Origin: Xanthostigma xanthostigma
Lineage: Eukaryota; Arthropoda; Insecta; Raphidioptera; Raphidiidae
Direction: 5' to 3'
Length of the DNA stretch: 64,000 bases
NCBI GenBank assembly: GCA_963575645.1
Contig: OY754466.1
Span: 15,106,001-15,170,000, forward strand
The notes under the pieces are model-generated. The model searched no databases. It was not told the origin of the DNA and was given only the letters and a program-made list of their open reading frames with translations. Both the position numbers and the translations under genes were made by a program. The first letter of the stretch is position 1; each line of letters opens with the position of its first letter. Shown here piece by piece: positions 21,670-36,500 of this stretch.

Positions 21670-22412
21670 CAGCGTTGCCAGTTTTTTTTTTGCCAAGTCG
21701 GGATTTTGGAACTCTTTGAGTGAAAACAGCGGGATTCTTTCGTCGAAAGCGGGACATAGTAGAAAAACGTATATAATCAGAAATTTTCAAATACCTATTT
21801 ATCTTTTTATTTGAATTAAAATTACGTTTACGTGACAATAGACCATAGAAAATGTATTTTAATAAAAATATAATATTTTAAATCAGATTTATCCTATCGT
21901 TAAATAGTTGTCTTATTTCGTCTTCAGATTAATAAAAAAAAAAACAGAAATCAAAATCAAAAAAGTTTTATTCATTAGAAAAATATGGCGTTTCAAACAA
22001 TAGTCTGTGGAGCAGTGGCGGATCCAGGATTACGGCAAGGGGGGGGTCTTGAAAATTTTTTACTCCTTTTGCGGAGAATTCATGAAAAACATGAAAAGCT
22101 TTTTTTTTTATTGCGCAGTAAGATTTTAATTTGGGATTTTTGATTCTCTGGAAGGGGGGGGTTTGAACCCGAAAACCCCTCCGTGGATCCGCCACTGCTG
22201 TGGAGTGAGTGTTAAAAATTGCAACTTACAATAAGAGAATAATTATTTATAAGAATTACTTATTCATGATATTTCTGTGAAGATTTAACTTCTTTTAAAG
22301 TTATCGCCGAGTTATCCCCGACAAGCGGAACTGAGCCTGTCCCGCGCGGGACATTTAATTTTGATTTAAAAATCGGGACGTCCCGCCAAAATCGGGACGT
22401 CTGGCAACGCTG
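21670..22412. mobile_element. hAT element with nested second hAT
   Basis: The ends CAGCGTTGCCAG and CTGGCAACGCTG are perfect inverted repeats flanked by GTGAGATA (21662-21669, 22413-22420). Subterminal GGGATTTT/GGGACGTCCCG blocks are typical. A 185-bp hAT of a different family sits inside it. Confidence 0.93.
22013..22197. mobile_element. Short hAT MITE (same family as 2347-3291)
   Basis: The ends CAGTGGCGGATCCAGGATTA and GGATCCGCCACTG are flanked by exact CTGTGGAG duplications (22005-22012, 22198-22205). Only 185 bp; it shares both end regions with the copy at 2347. Confidence 0.93.
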
Positions 22413-22420
22413 GTGAGATA

Positions 22421-24672
22421 TCACATCTGGTTATTTTGGTTACTGTTTTGTTGTAATTAAGTATTTTTTGAAAGTCAGATTTACTTTGAAATTTATGTGG
22501 GTTGTAAGTTAAACTTTTGTGATTTTAAAAATTTTATCTATAAAAATGATAAGTAACTTGGAATTTCAAAATTAGACATAATGTTCTCTTCGCCATTATA
22601 TTTAAAAGCTTTAGTTCTTAGCTTGGCTGCAACTGGAACATCGTGTCGCTAGAAGTCTTGACAACGAGTGTGAAGTTCATTTCTAAATAGTCAAAGATAT
22701 AAACGCAATGGCAGGCAAAATTAGCGTTTGTGGGATTGAAGTCACGAGTAAAAGTTAATGTAAGTATGCAACGCAAGAGAGGCCGCGCATTCAAGCTAGT
22801 AAAATAATCTAATGTATTGAAAAACTGCACTAGAAATGGGAAACATCAGTAACAGTAATTATAAAAAGGTTTATAGCGTCAGTTGTCGAGCATCAAAAAT
22901 CAACAACTTTCGAAGAGCAAATTTTGTAAGCGCATCCGTAAAAATATTCATAATTTGGTGACATGAAAGAAAAATAGAGATATTGCTGCACTGATAATTT
23001 TAAAATTATATAACAATGTCCTTTTAATAAAATGTTCGAGTTCAAATAGAAACTTCAACAAACGGAATATTTAAAATTGTAGTAACAGAAACACGTCAAT
23101 AGATGGCCTTACTATAGTCAAAATCTGTACTATGCGAACCAGGGACAACAAAATTGAATAAAATGTTTGAAAAATATATTTTCAACTTGTTTTAAAGTGA
23201 TTTTAATAAAATTCAAGTATTCCATATAGATAGCAAACATTATTTTAAGTTATATTGATACATTTTGTTATGAACAAAGTCAATTTTCTACAGAATATTT
23301 GATTATCTCATGCAAAAATATAATACATACCCTAGTTTGTCATATTATGTTTTCATTAGTTTCCTATTGGACCGGACATCATTGATGACTCTATTTGAAA
23401 ATCTCAAACAGTCTCGCAGACAGTTAAAACAAATGATGTGCTGTGATGTGTTGTGATTTTGATAAAGTGAGTTTTGTTCCGGAAATATTAATAGGATTTA
23501 ATTTATTTGCAATTCTAATGAAACAGTAGGAAGTGCTCGCGGAAAATGCCTTTTTGTTTATTGGATTATTCGAATTTCGTTCTAGAAATAGTAAACATCA
23601 TTGTGCTTCACAGCTACATGCAGAGATTTATCGTGTGACTACTCATTAAGGTAAGATAATTAATTATATTTAATTATAATAAATAATAATAGTATAATGT
23701 TTAAACAGCATTAAAATAATATCCAGATTACACATTTATGATGTTATCAAACGTTCGCTAAACACTAACATAACATGAATATTTATTTAGATTTTCTTGT
23801 TGTAAATTCGACCCCATTTTTTTCCGGCAGAAATCAGTATATTGACTTTTTCTTTTGTTTTTGACTTTTAAATTTATGGGTTCTGAAAATAGTTATTTCG
23901 AACGTAAGTCTTAAATATTAAATGGTTAAAGCATGTATGTTTTGATCAAAGGAATAATGTAAAAAATCGAGCTTTATAAATGATTAGTGATTACCTAACA
24001 CGTTAACAACCACAGTGAGTTTTTTTTTTTCGAGGAACTTTAGTGAGTTCCACTTGACCTGATCTCTTTAGTCACCAGCTCTACTTTGCTTCGTTATTTT
24101 GACTTTTGAGCGACCATAGGAATAAAATAATCTTGTTAAAAAAGTCGAATTCTAGATTTTTTACGGTTTTTTAACGTTTGTTAGAGGATTTGCCCCATCA
24201 CCGACAAATATACATATTTCGATTTACGGTGGACAAATCAAAGCAATAAGAAGGATTGTTGGTTGAAATAAATTAAAATTTTAAATGTCAAATATATTTT
24301 ATTAAAAATGAATTTACAATCATTTTTGAACGTATGACATGAACTTTAAATTTACATACATTTTTGTTACACCTCTATGACACGATTCTTAAAAATTAAA
24401 CTTATTATTACGATTACTGCAGAACTTATTAATGAATGAATAAATCTGATAAAAAACAAAATCATAATACAATGATATGGTATATCACAGTAACATTTTA
24501 AAAACATATTACAAATACTTTACATTGAGCATTATTTATGATTTTTTTTTAAGTGATAACCGCTATACCACAGAAAAAACTCGTTTTCGTGATGTAGCAT
24601 TTATCACTTTAAAAAAATTAATAAACAATGCGAACTATGTCTAATCACACGTTAAAATGTAAACTATATACT
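22421..24672. other. Intergenic AT-rich stretch, no gene recognised
   Basis: No open frame over 75 residues and no known protein motif. A homopurine/AT-rich background is broken by short unassigned pieces. A GTAAGA donor-like site at about 23651 follows CATTAAG and could end an untranslated exon, but there is no support for a transcript. Confidence 0.4.
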
Positions 24673-25391
24673 ATTGGGATTTGACAAAAAACAATATGAC
24701 ATCTGATGACAGAAATATAAACCATAAACACATTACATTTTACATTCTGTTAATGCTACTATATTCAGGTGTTTCAGAAGCATTGCGAAAGATTTTAGGG
24801 AGTAATTCTTTAGAGTTTAGATCATTCTAAGAAAATAAGTTCCAGAAATGCTTACCCGCTGAGCCATACCTCTAGGGACAAAATCAATGGGCTACCGAAC
24901 GTTCTATTTTAAAGGAATCGTTCAAAAAATATATAAAAAAAAGAATATTCACAAAAATTTTGGAAAATCAGATATCGCTGAAAAGTGTCAAACTCTCATG
25001 TTTACACTTGGAGTGACGGACGCGTTCGAAAATTCAATCGTGCCTACGAACACCCGTCATTCGATTTTAAGAACAGAAGAGTGTGTAAACATGAGAGGTG
25101 AACATTTTCAATGTTAACTTTGATCTTCCAAAATGTTTGTGAATGTTATTATTTTTTGAACTCTTGCTTTGAAATAGAATCGTTGCTGATCTTGTCCCGT
25201 TTTTGTAAGACTATAACTCAGTGGGTAAGCATTTCCGGACCATCGTTTATGGGAACTTTTTTTCTTAGAATGATCTAAATAATCATTCCCTCAAAATCTT
25301 CCGCAATACTTCTGAAACACCTGAATGTAAAAAATGGCAGATTCGACATTTACATTTGGGCTAAACTTCGCCCATATGTCAAATCCCAATA
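24673..25391. mobile_element. Long-inverted-repeat element
   Basis: The outer pair ATTGGGATTTGAC and its complement GTCAAATCCCAAT, plus an inner pair TTCAGGTGTTTCAGAAG and CTTCTGAAACACCTGAA, extend as imperfect arms of about 150 bp. A 76-residue open frame in the centre has no recognisable motif. Confidence 0.65.
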
Positions 25392-27515
25392 TCACAAAGA
25401 ATATAGATGGACAAGAATTCATTTGTTTTCAATGCAGATAAAAAACAAATGGTAGTAATGAAGCAATATGCATTTTTTAAATTTGCCACTTCGCAAAATC
25501 CGTATTATTTTTGAAATTTTCAACAGCGTTATAGAATCATCGGTAAAATAATCATTTTCAACCAAAAACAAACTGAAGGTTTCGCTGAAGCCGAAGGTTC
25601 GTTTAATTGGTGCTTTCATCGACCGACATCAGACATGTCGCTGCGTGTTTTGTTACTTTATTTGAGGACTATTTTGAAGTACTTAACCTACAAAAAATGT
25701 ATGCTCGTTTTTGGCACCTAAAGTAAATTGTGATACGTTAACAATAAACACTTTAATTTCAATCAAAAGTGCCTTTTCCTGTATTTTTTTGCTTTATCAG
25801 ACTTCGGTTTGTTCGAAAAAAAAAAACGAAATTCGGCTTCGGCTAAAAAAATAACTTTCAGTTGCCAGTTGAATTCCCCGTTTGTAAAATTATTTCACTT
25901 CATTTATAAAACAACCAAAATTATACATGCGTTACGATAAGATAGATAATTTTCTTCAGTGACTCCAATACAGTACATATTTTAACATGCATATAGATAA
26001 TAATTATCTGTTTTATATAAAAAAATGAACAGCTGCTTGTAGTAACTATGCATATTTATACTTTTATTTTGTATTTGATAATTATATAAATTATATTTTT
26101 TTCTCTATAAACAGTCCATTTTATTTTTCACGTAATATGAAAATACCATTTCCGTAGATAATCATGACAGCAGTATATATTATGTCAAACTTCGTGTACA
26201 TAAAAAGAAAAAAGAAAACAATATTCCGAATAATCGCTTATTGATGTTGATCCGATAAATTTATTTTAAAATGCGTTTGAAAAGAAACAATAAATATATA
26301 CCGTTGTCATGGATAACTGAGGAAAGGATAATTTATATAAAAAAGATCACTGTTCGGTGAAGAATTTCTGAAATAATAAAAAAATAAGATGAATAAAATC
26401 GCACGACTTTGTTTTTTTTTTTTGACGTAAAAACGTCTATTCGTTGGTTGTTGAACTTTCTCGTATTACAAAATACCGTCAGATTTGAATCGACAATAAC
26501 TACGAATCTAATAATGCCTGAACAATTGTTGAACCCACAACGGATAAATCATGTATGTACGTGTTTGTTGCGTAGGATTTGCTTTGCCCATAAAGTTTCA
26601 AATGCAGCGTGGAAACGTGTTTTGCTAGGACGTTGATGTGGGTGTCATTGTGAAGAACTCGCGGAGCATCACTAGGACATATAGTGAGACAATAAAAATA
26701 GTCATCGGAATTTAAGTAAAAATCGGTATTAAATTGAAAATTACAAAATAATTAAAGATGTCGTCTCATATGACTTGTAAATATGCTCGGAATTATGGAA
26801 AACGCGTCAGCAGAAAACTCGCATCAAAAGGAATGCAATAAGCCTAAAAAGACCAGTGCCGAGCGAACGCGAGAGCTACGGCATCTTCGAAAAAGAAACG
26901 AAAAAATCGAAATATCTATTGGATTGGAAGGCGATATCACACACTTGTTATGGTTTTATTCCGACGTTTTCACGAAAAATCTACAGTGCAAACCCGAACT
27001 GGGCCTTTATTTTATTTTATGATCTGCTCATGCGCGTTTATTCATTTTTAAAAACAATCGAGCCCTCTATCGAAAAATACTGTTGTTTTCCAGTTTTTGT
27101 ATAAATACTTAAACATAACAAAAGAGCCGCCGGTTTTGTAAGTTCTTTTTTTTTTTTTTGATCAATTGTTAGCAAATAATTGAAAAGCGTACATAAACAA
27201 ATTTTTTCTACAAAAAACAACTTGCAAAATTCAACAATTCTTTTGCAGCTTTGCTTGCGCAATTACTTTTTATATCTAAAATCGAAATTATTTTTTTTTT
27301 GGAAAATTTGTACATCAGCAATTTCAGAAAATCTTCACCGTAAAATTAAAATCAAACATATTTTATTATTTTTTCACCTCCTCGTCTACAATTAAAATTA
27401 AAAATGTAGGTACTAGAATAGAATTAAAAAAGTATTTTTACATCTTGCAAATTTTTGCGAAATTATTTTCCCTTATAAAAATTTAAACTGATTATTATTA
27501 ACTACTTGAGAGAAT
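25392..27515. other. Intergenic stretch downstream of XRN1
   Basis: Mostly AT-rich. A plus-strand frame at 26783-27022 contains KTSAERTRELRHLRKR, a basic motif like those near the N-termini of some transposon-associated insect proteins, but it decays quickly. The XRN1 3' UTR is expected at about 27360-27515. Confidence 0.35.
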
Positions 27516-30500
27516 TCATTCTTTTTGAACTCCGAAATTCGCTGCGATTCTACTTTTGCGAACTTTCTTAACTATTGGCTTCTTTTTCGGTTGATCTGAA
27601 GAACAAGTTGCGTTCGAAGACTGCGAAAAAGAAAATTGATAAAAAATTGAGCATGTTCTATCAATAAATCAAATAAAATATCATACTAAAAATTATGTCG
27701 TATGCACGATATTGGCGCACAAAAAACATACTAGGGAACCAACGTTTATGATTATGAACAAAAAATTACTTGTGTGTTATCTGAAAATGTGTAAAGTCAC
27801 AACTTTGACTCCAACAACATGAGTAAAAACATATTTATATTTTCTCTTTATACTCATTTCAGAGGTATTAAACACATTAATTTTTCATGGTTTGTTTTTT
27901 ACCATGAAAAATAACAAATGAAAATTATAGACTGGTACGAGACCTAGATAACGATTTGGTATTATAAATATTTAATAGATTGAAATTGTAAATTGGTATA
28001 GTAGAAGAGCCGAACCTAAATCAACCTTCACCGAGCTGATAATAGAATGAAACATATTTTATCATGAATTTAGTATTTTAGAAAATATATTAAAAACGGG
28101 TTTGCTAAAAAAATCCTGAACAGACTATTTTTAATTATTTAAAAAAAAATATTTTAAAGATTTTAATTTTGACGCGCGTGGAAGTGTGTGACAGAAAGAT
28201 CCGAGGTAAGTAACTGTGTAATAATAAAGGACCCAACATCGCAGTCCCTTGTGATGGCACCCTGAATATTAGAAAGTGCTCGGTATGTAAACTTTCTAAT
28301 ATTCAGGGTGCCATCACAAGTGACTGCGATGTTGGGTTCTTTATTATTACACAGTTACTTACCTCGGACCTCTGTCACACACTTCCACGCGCGTCAAAAT
28401 TAAAATCTTTAAAATTCGCAAACCCCAAATAGGACCTTCGCAGACGACCCTATATCAACGTGTTCGCAATAAAACAGCGCTTACTATGATATAAAATTTT
28501 TTCTATTATCAATCAAGTGAAAGTAACGTGCATCGACATACCTGTTTATACCTGACAACCCAGAGTTTGCCCAGGTAAATAATAGACAACCCAACGGCTG
28601 CACATTCTATACGTTTTATACTTCAAGTCAGGACAAAATTTTCTTATTATCTTGATGTTGCAACATTTAATAAAAAATCATTTAAAAAAAAAAAATAAAA
28701 ATAGTCTGTCCAGGATTTTTTTAGCAAACCCAATTTTAATATATTTTCTAATATACTAAATTCATGATAAAATATGTTTCATTCTATTATCAGCTCGGTG
28801 AAGGTCGATTTAGGTTCGGCTCTTAGACTAGTACTAGCTCTGTTCCAAGCAGCTAGAGAACGGTAACAGAATCGCCACCGTCTCGCGCAGTAGCTAAAAC
28901 GAAACTCTACCTGTGTTTGAGCTACTGCGCAAGACTGTGACGGTTCTATTACCGTTCTCGGACAGCTTTGAACAGAGCTACTGGATTCAAATAATCGTTG
29001 CAATTGGCGAATTTAAATAATAATAATTTAATACCTTATCACTTTGGGACATGCTATCATTTGCCGTTTGGGTTGATGATTTGTTTTTGGCCGCTTTTTT
29101 TGGCGAATCTGTCTTTAATGTGTTTTTAGAGGTGCCGCCGGCTTTGTTAGTGCTGTTTTTATTTCTCTGCTGTTTAACAGCCTGCAACGGTACAAAAGGC
29201 GATGCCCCCTGAGCAGCACTTGGCGCAACCGGCTGTTTGTTACTGTCCTGAGGCTTTTGCTGCGCGTCGTGTCTCACATTGCCATTCCTCGAAACCTGTT
29301 GCTAAACGTACAGAAAAAAGCATCACAGTTACCGATTTTTCTAGGTTTTATTGATTGGCTCTGTCACGGCATCCTGATAAATGGGACCCGCCCCACTACA
29401 CTAATGCTGGGTTGCAGAAGGGGTTGTCAAAAAATTTGTGATCATATGTTTACAGTTTCCATACAAACAGGAGCAGTCTAATGTCGTTTTCAAACTCCCT
29501 GTCATCTATAGGCTGTGTGCACGAAGCCTATTAGCGCCGCTAGTGGGAAATAGAGAATTATTGAACTAACTTTTTATAGAAATCCCGACATGTTTCTAAG
29601 GTGATAAGTCAAAAACTTTAGTTGGTCATGATGTGTCAAAAAAAAAAATGCAATAAGGAAAACTGATGCTAATTTGTTTACACTGACAGCGGAACGTCAA
29701 ATTAGGGCGCCGATGGTCTTTATTTTACTTAAAACGCCATCAGCGCAACAGCCCGGAACACAACAAGCATTTCCAGATCGCTTAGTTTTCCTATGTTTTC
29801 TTTGTAATTAAAAACTTTATAAAATTATAACTACTTTCACTTTTAATAAACATTGCTCACTGACATACGGAAAATTGGAGTTCGGAGTTTCCCCTAGTGC
29901 TCACCACAAACGCTGGCATCGAAAAATTTGTAACTCCGCCTCCGTGCACATAGCCCATAACATTAGATTGTACTCACACAAAAACAAATGATTGTTCTAT
30001 ATAGAAAAAGATCGCTTTTCAAGCTAAATGTTGATCAAAATGCGTAGAAAAACGTTGTTTCGACGTGGCAATTGTACAAAAAATGATACTAAAGAAAAAT
30101 ATTGTTTCAATCGATCAATTATTTTTTGGGTAGGATAAAATTAAAACTCAATAGAAGTTTTTTATTACAAAAAAATACGAATGTAATTACTACTAATACT
30201 GAGCTAGGCAAATGACCTTAAAGAGTATAATTATTTTACCTGTTGAAATTGTGGCATGAAAACGGGTTGACCGAATTGACTGTTTTGTTGGTACCAATTC
30301 TGTGGAGGCGCTGGCAACATTCCCGGTTGTTGTTGCATTGGCTGTCGTCGGTTTGGGGGTTGATACTGCTGAAATACAAAATACCCTTAATTTTTGCCAT
30401 TTTACAAACCACAGCTTTCACATAGATTCACGTATTTTCAACACCATCTATTTTTAATTGTTTTTACGCACACATTTTCAAGTTTTTTGTCCCTACTTCT

Positions 30501-33500
30501 CACGCTGTGTCTCATCCTACGCTGCTTAGCCAATGGAAAATACGTTTGACAACGTTAAACTTTAAATTAATAAAGTTTTTTTTATTGATCTATGACTTGC
30601 ACAAAGTGAGGTTAAAGGAGGAGTTGAAAATACACCAGCCGATTAGTTCCAACAAGTTTGAAAATACATGAGTTCTATTGTACAACTAAAGCCACTATCT
30701 TTCACTGGCGGGAAAAATATGAACTATTTTTGACACCATGCACAACTAGTGGAAACAATTACACTACTTACAGTGGACCAGTGAAATAAAGAAGTGAATG
30801 AATGAATAATTATAAATGATCGGTGCTCAAAAACAACTTTTTTACGTTACGTTAAATTTATCAACGATTTTCGTAAAATATTTTTTGACGTGATAACGTC
30901 TTATAAATTGCACTTGCACGCACGAAAAAGTGTAACGTTTCGAAAAGTGTCACGTTCCGCCTGATCCTGTGCGTGCAAGCGAGAACGCAGTATAAGCGAT
31001 AGAGAAGCATGATCGGCCCAAGTTTGACAGCTACTAAAATTTAGGTTATGTATTATTAAATATGATATTCGAGCGGAATACGTTATCACGTAAAACTATC
31101 GTCCGTAAACCGACTTTACAGATAATTAATTTTGTTATCATTCGATATTACCATTACCTACTTAAAAAAACGTGAAAAATTTGCTTACCAAGGGTGCACC
31201 TTGCATTAAATGTTGAGGTCCCATTTGTCTGATTTGGTGGGCAGATACCGGTTGCCCCATTCTTAGAGGTGGCTGCATCATAGGTGGACCTAGTCGCATG
31301 TGCTCTGAAGCATTGACAGCCGTCGAAGGTGGACCCATTTTATTCAATTCGGCCAGAACTAGCGTCGCCGCTATTTCTGACGCCTGTTCGTTCGTTGCTG
31401 CCGGAGCACCCATAACTAGTCGACCGTCGGGTAGACTTATCTGTGCTCTGACCAGAGGACCGGGGCACGGTACATAACTGTAGCGTGGAATTCCAAGACC
31501 GCGACTTTGGAACATGTTTAACAAACGAAGACTAGCTGAAACTGTTGTTGTTTCTTTCGCTCGCTAAAAAAGGACACGAAAAATTAAGACAATTCAGGTT
31601 TATTGGTTTTGAGAATTCCGTTTACAAAAAACTAATATCTAACCATACTTAAAAAAAAATGTATGAGTCCAATTAGTATTCTCATAATAGCATTGACTAA
31701 CGTATTATAGTTAACCAATGATAATAGCCCAAGAGCTCATGACCCACTTTTCATGAAGTGTTTGATTCACGTAGGGACCAGTGGTACAGATGATGAACAA
31801 GAAATAATATGTTTGCCTGATTTACCGTGGTACTACAGGTACTGCGCATTCAAGTAATGCGCCCAAAATTGTATGTCAAAAAAAGTGTTTGATTGAAAGA
31901 AATCATCTAAGCATGCTTAGATTAATTGGATCATATTATGTAGGTAACCATGCCAATGAATAGCAAATATCGTATTTAATACTAGCCATTACCCGCACAC
32001 CGCACGCGATTTAATACAAAAACAATAATCCGATCAAAATGGAATGTGTTTCTTGTGTAATTTGTAGAAAAATGTCAATAATATCTGCAAGATTATAATT
32101 TAAGGTACAGTGATGTGGTTATACCATTAAATGTGTCTCCTATTAAAGGCTGTCATTGACAATGTTATACAAATTTCACAAGTTTAAAGCAACAGTACAG
32201 GAAGAGATTATCAACAAATTCTACGGAATATCCTATTCAACATCAACATTAAATTTATACCCTGGCCGGTAGGGTGGATACGAAGCTGGAAATGACGTCA
32301 CTGCGGACTCGCCTGCTAGCTCACAAGACATGTTTTAAAATTAGAACAAGAGCTATTTTCCTTGCTAGGTCCGCTGCTAGGTATGAGCAAGAACCAATCA
32401 GGAACCGTCCACAAACCAGCATGGCGTCATTCTACTCAGAGTCAGACAACAGATACGTTTTGTTCTGTGTTTATATTTGAACTGTCACTGCGCGCGCACC
32501 AGATTGATTCACAAAACTAGCTTGAAAAGACGTCTCGTGTGAAACGAGCACATAACAGCAATCAAGAAAACAAGTGCCAGAAAACTAGTAGGTAAATCTA
32601 GCAAGGAATCTTGCAGCGTTTCTAGCCTCGTGTGCAGCGATCATTAATCAGCTTGGTTGGCGCAGGGAATAAAAAAAAAAATACGTTACCTGAAAGAAAT
32701 CTTGTACACTTGACGTACTAGATGCATCTGATGATGATTGTTTTTCTGAATCGGCAGAAATTTTCAGCATCATCTTCAGTAAGTCAGTACTGTTTTGAAC
32801 CTAATTAAATGCATCACGTTTATAAAACATCGTAACAACTAACAATACCGAATATTCAAATGTTTTGATACCAACATTCATTAATGCCTGAACATTTTCG
32901 GGAGTGCCCAGTTTTATCAAAAGTTGCCAGTAATATATCCTAATTTCCTAAATATAACTGTTTTTCGATCAAATTAAAATTGAGAAAATGATGAATTATT
33001 ATTCAAAACGCTAAAAAATAAACTAAAAAAGCCACTGTTGGACCATTTTTTTCTTGGACACTTTAACCCCAACATTTAAAATACTAACGACCAAACGTTT
33101 GGCAACACTGAGAACATCAAAAAACGAAATATTTAATAATTACATTATCTGATTGTTGAGTTTTATTTGAGTCTGGATTATTTTGATTGGTGCTGGGCTG
33201 AACTTCATCACTTGCAGATTGCCCTAAGAAATTTTGTAAATCGATAAGATCTTCACTCTGTTTGTCTGATTTATTTTCTTTACTCGTTCCCGCACTTCCT
33301 TCTGATTTTGTCGCGTCCCTTTTCTGTAAACGATACATTTTCTATTGTTACTAAATTTGTAAACATACTGTTTAAGGGGTTACGCCACCTTGAGATTTTC
33401 AAAAAATCGATTTTTTAGGGTGTAGATGAAACTAATACCGAAGTTATAGCAATAACTAGCTCATATTATGATTGATTACTCAATGATATTAGTCATAGAG

Positions 33501-36500
33501 AATTCAGTTAGTTTTTCTTTTGCGTTTTTCTCGAAACTACATTTTTCAGAATGGTGTACTCGATATCTCAAGATCTACTCAACCGATTTGGTTAGAATTT
33601 ACGATACTTATTTTTTATAATATTATCTACAACGTGACGTAGGATTTTTTTGATTGGGTACCATGTTCAAAAGTTATAAATTTTTTAAACTCAAAATTTC
33701 GATGCAAATACGAGTTTTTTTTTAAAGCAGCTGTCATTTCTACAAAAAAAATTAAAAAATGTTTATCCTACGTCACATCATAGCTAGTTTCCTTTTAAAT
33801 AAGGAAAAACATTTCTTTACGTTTCTGACAATGCCTAACAGAGAAATCGTACACCATCAGCAAGGATTTTCAAAAGAATGTTCTACTTATCGGCTCATAT
33901 CGCCGCAATTTTTTTATTTTTTTAATCGTCAATATTGCAAATTGTTCATAAAACTACTATATATAATACGTATATATGTGGCTACGCCAAAAAAAGTTTC
34001 TTTTTATATCTATTTTTCTGAGCGCCAAGGTGGCCTAACCCCGTAAGTTACATGTTCCGTCAAAACCGAAATTTATGCGAGCAAATTCACGTTCATTGAA
34101 GCGAAGAAGCTAACAAAAACTAATCTATCTATAATTAATTAATCATTAACCTTATGCATGTCATCCCACATCGCTTCAAACTCGGCCGTAGCCGGCTTCG
34201 ACTGAGTACGAATCGGTGGACCAGCGTGTCTCGTAAACGCCATCGGTAATTCGTTTTGCCTCGATATTTGTACCGTTGCAGCGTCTTGATTTAATGCGTT
34301 CTTTTGTTCTACGATCGATGATCGTTGTGCAGGGTCTGGTCTTAAGCCGTGCGTCGGAACTAGAGGCCTGGTGGCAGATGTATTCCAACTTGCGAAAGCC
34401 GATTGATTGTTACGTCCCCCCGTGTTTCGATATCTGCTTTGCTGCTGTTGTTGAATTTGAACTGGAATTTCAAATGCCTTTAGAACAGGCCGAGCTATTC
34501 GGAAAATCTCAACGCGTCAAATTAGATTATAAACGCTCGACAACAGAGGTTTAAGTCTCGCGTAAAAAAGGCGACTGCGGCGACTTACATATAACATTTT
34601 TGTCATGCAGAGAAAAACAAATTAAAATAAAAAGATTGACAACTTAAAAAACTGCTATTTTCAGTAGAGCTGTAACAAACCGTATGTATTCGTTACTGAG
34701 TAACGGGTACATCGTCTGACTCGAAGTACCGAATCGTTACTTACAAATTCATTTCGTTACTCGCATCTGTCGTATCGAACTGACATGGAGTCAGTTTGAC
34801 TCGTTTGATGCGGTTATACGTTATACGAGCGAAGTCATACCGTATCACGATGCGACGCGCCTCGATGGGATGGGTACATGCTTAATGCCAGAGAACATAC
34901 ACTTCTTGATGCTGTTATACACGATTGTATGTCGTATGAAAAGTAACGAGTAAGGTAACGATACGAAAGTAACGGGTACTGGTTCTTTAAGTAACGAATA
35001 CATACGGGTACACAATTTCTCGTTACTTTTACAGCTCTAATTTTCAGTAGAAAAGAATTTATCGCTTTATACACACCTGGTGGTGAGCACGTAATTAATC
35101 CTCTTTTATCTATAACTAATATCCGAGTGCCAGCTATAAAAATTCATTACACTGCATCAAATATTTGGCGTCGTTTAAATTAATTTTATTTTAATTACAA
35201 CGATTTTAAATTACTTTAATTTTTAATTACACCATTGAATAAAAATCAGCTCACAAGCACGTAGGTACTGGAAAATTGTCTCCCTTTGGTACAGGCAATA
35301 TGGTTAGCTAGTCAGCCCCGGACCTACGATTTTTTCGAATCGGGACAGAAACTTAATAATGGTGCCCCCTCTTTTCAGCGTTTGAGATAAGTTACTTAAA
35401 AAAACTCACAAATATATAATGGTTGGCATTTTTCAACCATATTATAACTATGGATTTTGGCGCCTCCTGAAATTGCCACCCGGGGCGGGTGCCCCGGTTG
35501 TCCCCTCCTAGATCCGGGGCTGTTAGTGACGGGGAAAATATTTCGAACTACTTTTTGCAACAAAATACACGACTCTCCGTTTGATATTATTCACAAATAC
35601 GCATTTTTTTAAACGTAACGTCGTACGCGAATTTGGAATATATACATTAAATATTTAAAGTGAATGTAGAAAGGAAAGAGTGGCACGACGCTAATAACAT
35701 TTCCAAAAAAATACATTATTACAGTACAGACTCGGTAATCCGAACTATTAAAAAATCCGAATTTCTGCCGAGTTATATAAATTATTTATAAAGCGATAGA
35801 AGAAGCGTTCTTAAAGGAGTTATTTATACAAATATAATATGTATAATCATTGTTCAGAACTTAAATAAACTTCTACCTAAAATATTCAAACATAAACAAG
35901 ATAATAATTTGTAATTAGCAATAATGCACATATTGTTACAATAGGTATGTTCCAAGCAGCCAGCAAACGAACACGAAACCGTCATCCGCATGCGCAGTAG
36001 CTAAAACAAAACTGTATCGATTTTGGAACACGTGTTGACTACCTGCGCATGACGGTGACGGTTTAGTTACCGTTTGCCGGCTACTTGGAACATACCTATT
36101 ATAATAATACTGCTGCATAAAGTCTGTAACTTTAGTTTGCTTAATATTTGAGACTCTCTTTTTTCATTGCTCAACAATTTCGTTTTCACTTGCGACGCCA
36201 TAATGATAGTCCGAGTGTCCGCCGGCAAAAATTTTACTGACACATACTCTCCCCAAACTTTGTATATGTCTTCATTAGGCCTAGTCTGACACCTATTTCC
36301 TCTATGACTTTTCTTGATTTTGGGGTCGTTTTCTTTCTAAATTTTCCGAAAGATGTCGTTTTAACGACATGTAAAAATTTATAGATACTGTTTGTTTTTT
36401 TAATTGGATAGCTTAAAAACTTCAACCAAAACGCTAAAATAATGTTCTCTGACAAATAACAGGAACCATTTAAAATGTCAGAAATCTCGAATATGTCGAA

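Larger units (their letters stand above)
27516..34494 (-). other. XRN1: XRN1 exons 21-27: low-complexity C-terminal tail
   Basis: The tail is Q/S/P/N-rich and predicted to be disordered. Exon 21 has [10 protein letters not shown] and ends [12 protein letters not shown]. Exon 24 carries a short conserved-looking block around [21 protein letters not shown], a position where vertebrate XRN1 also has a conserved patch. Exon 25 is [17 protein letters not shown]. The last exon carries the basic terminal motif [10 protein letters not shown], known in other XRN1 proteins to bind decay partners such as DCP1 or EDC4. That role is inferred here. The acceptor of exon 21 (34495-34496) was chosen because only it restores the phase-1 frame left by exon 20. 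Confidence 0.85.

Noticed and set aside
26783-27022. Small gene with KTSAERTRELRHLRKR
   Set aside because: Only the first ~45 residues look protein-like; no splice continuation, no known full domain. Kept as a note in the intergenic entry.
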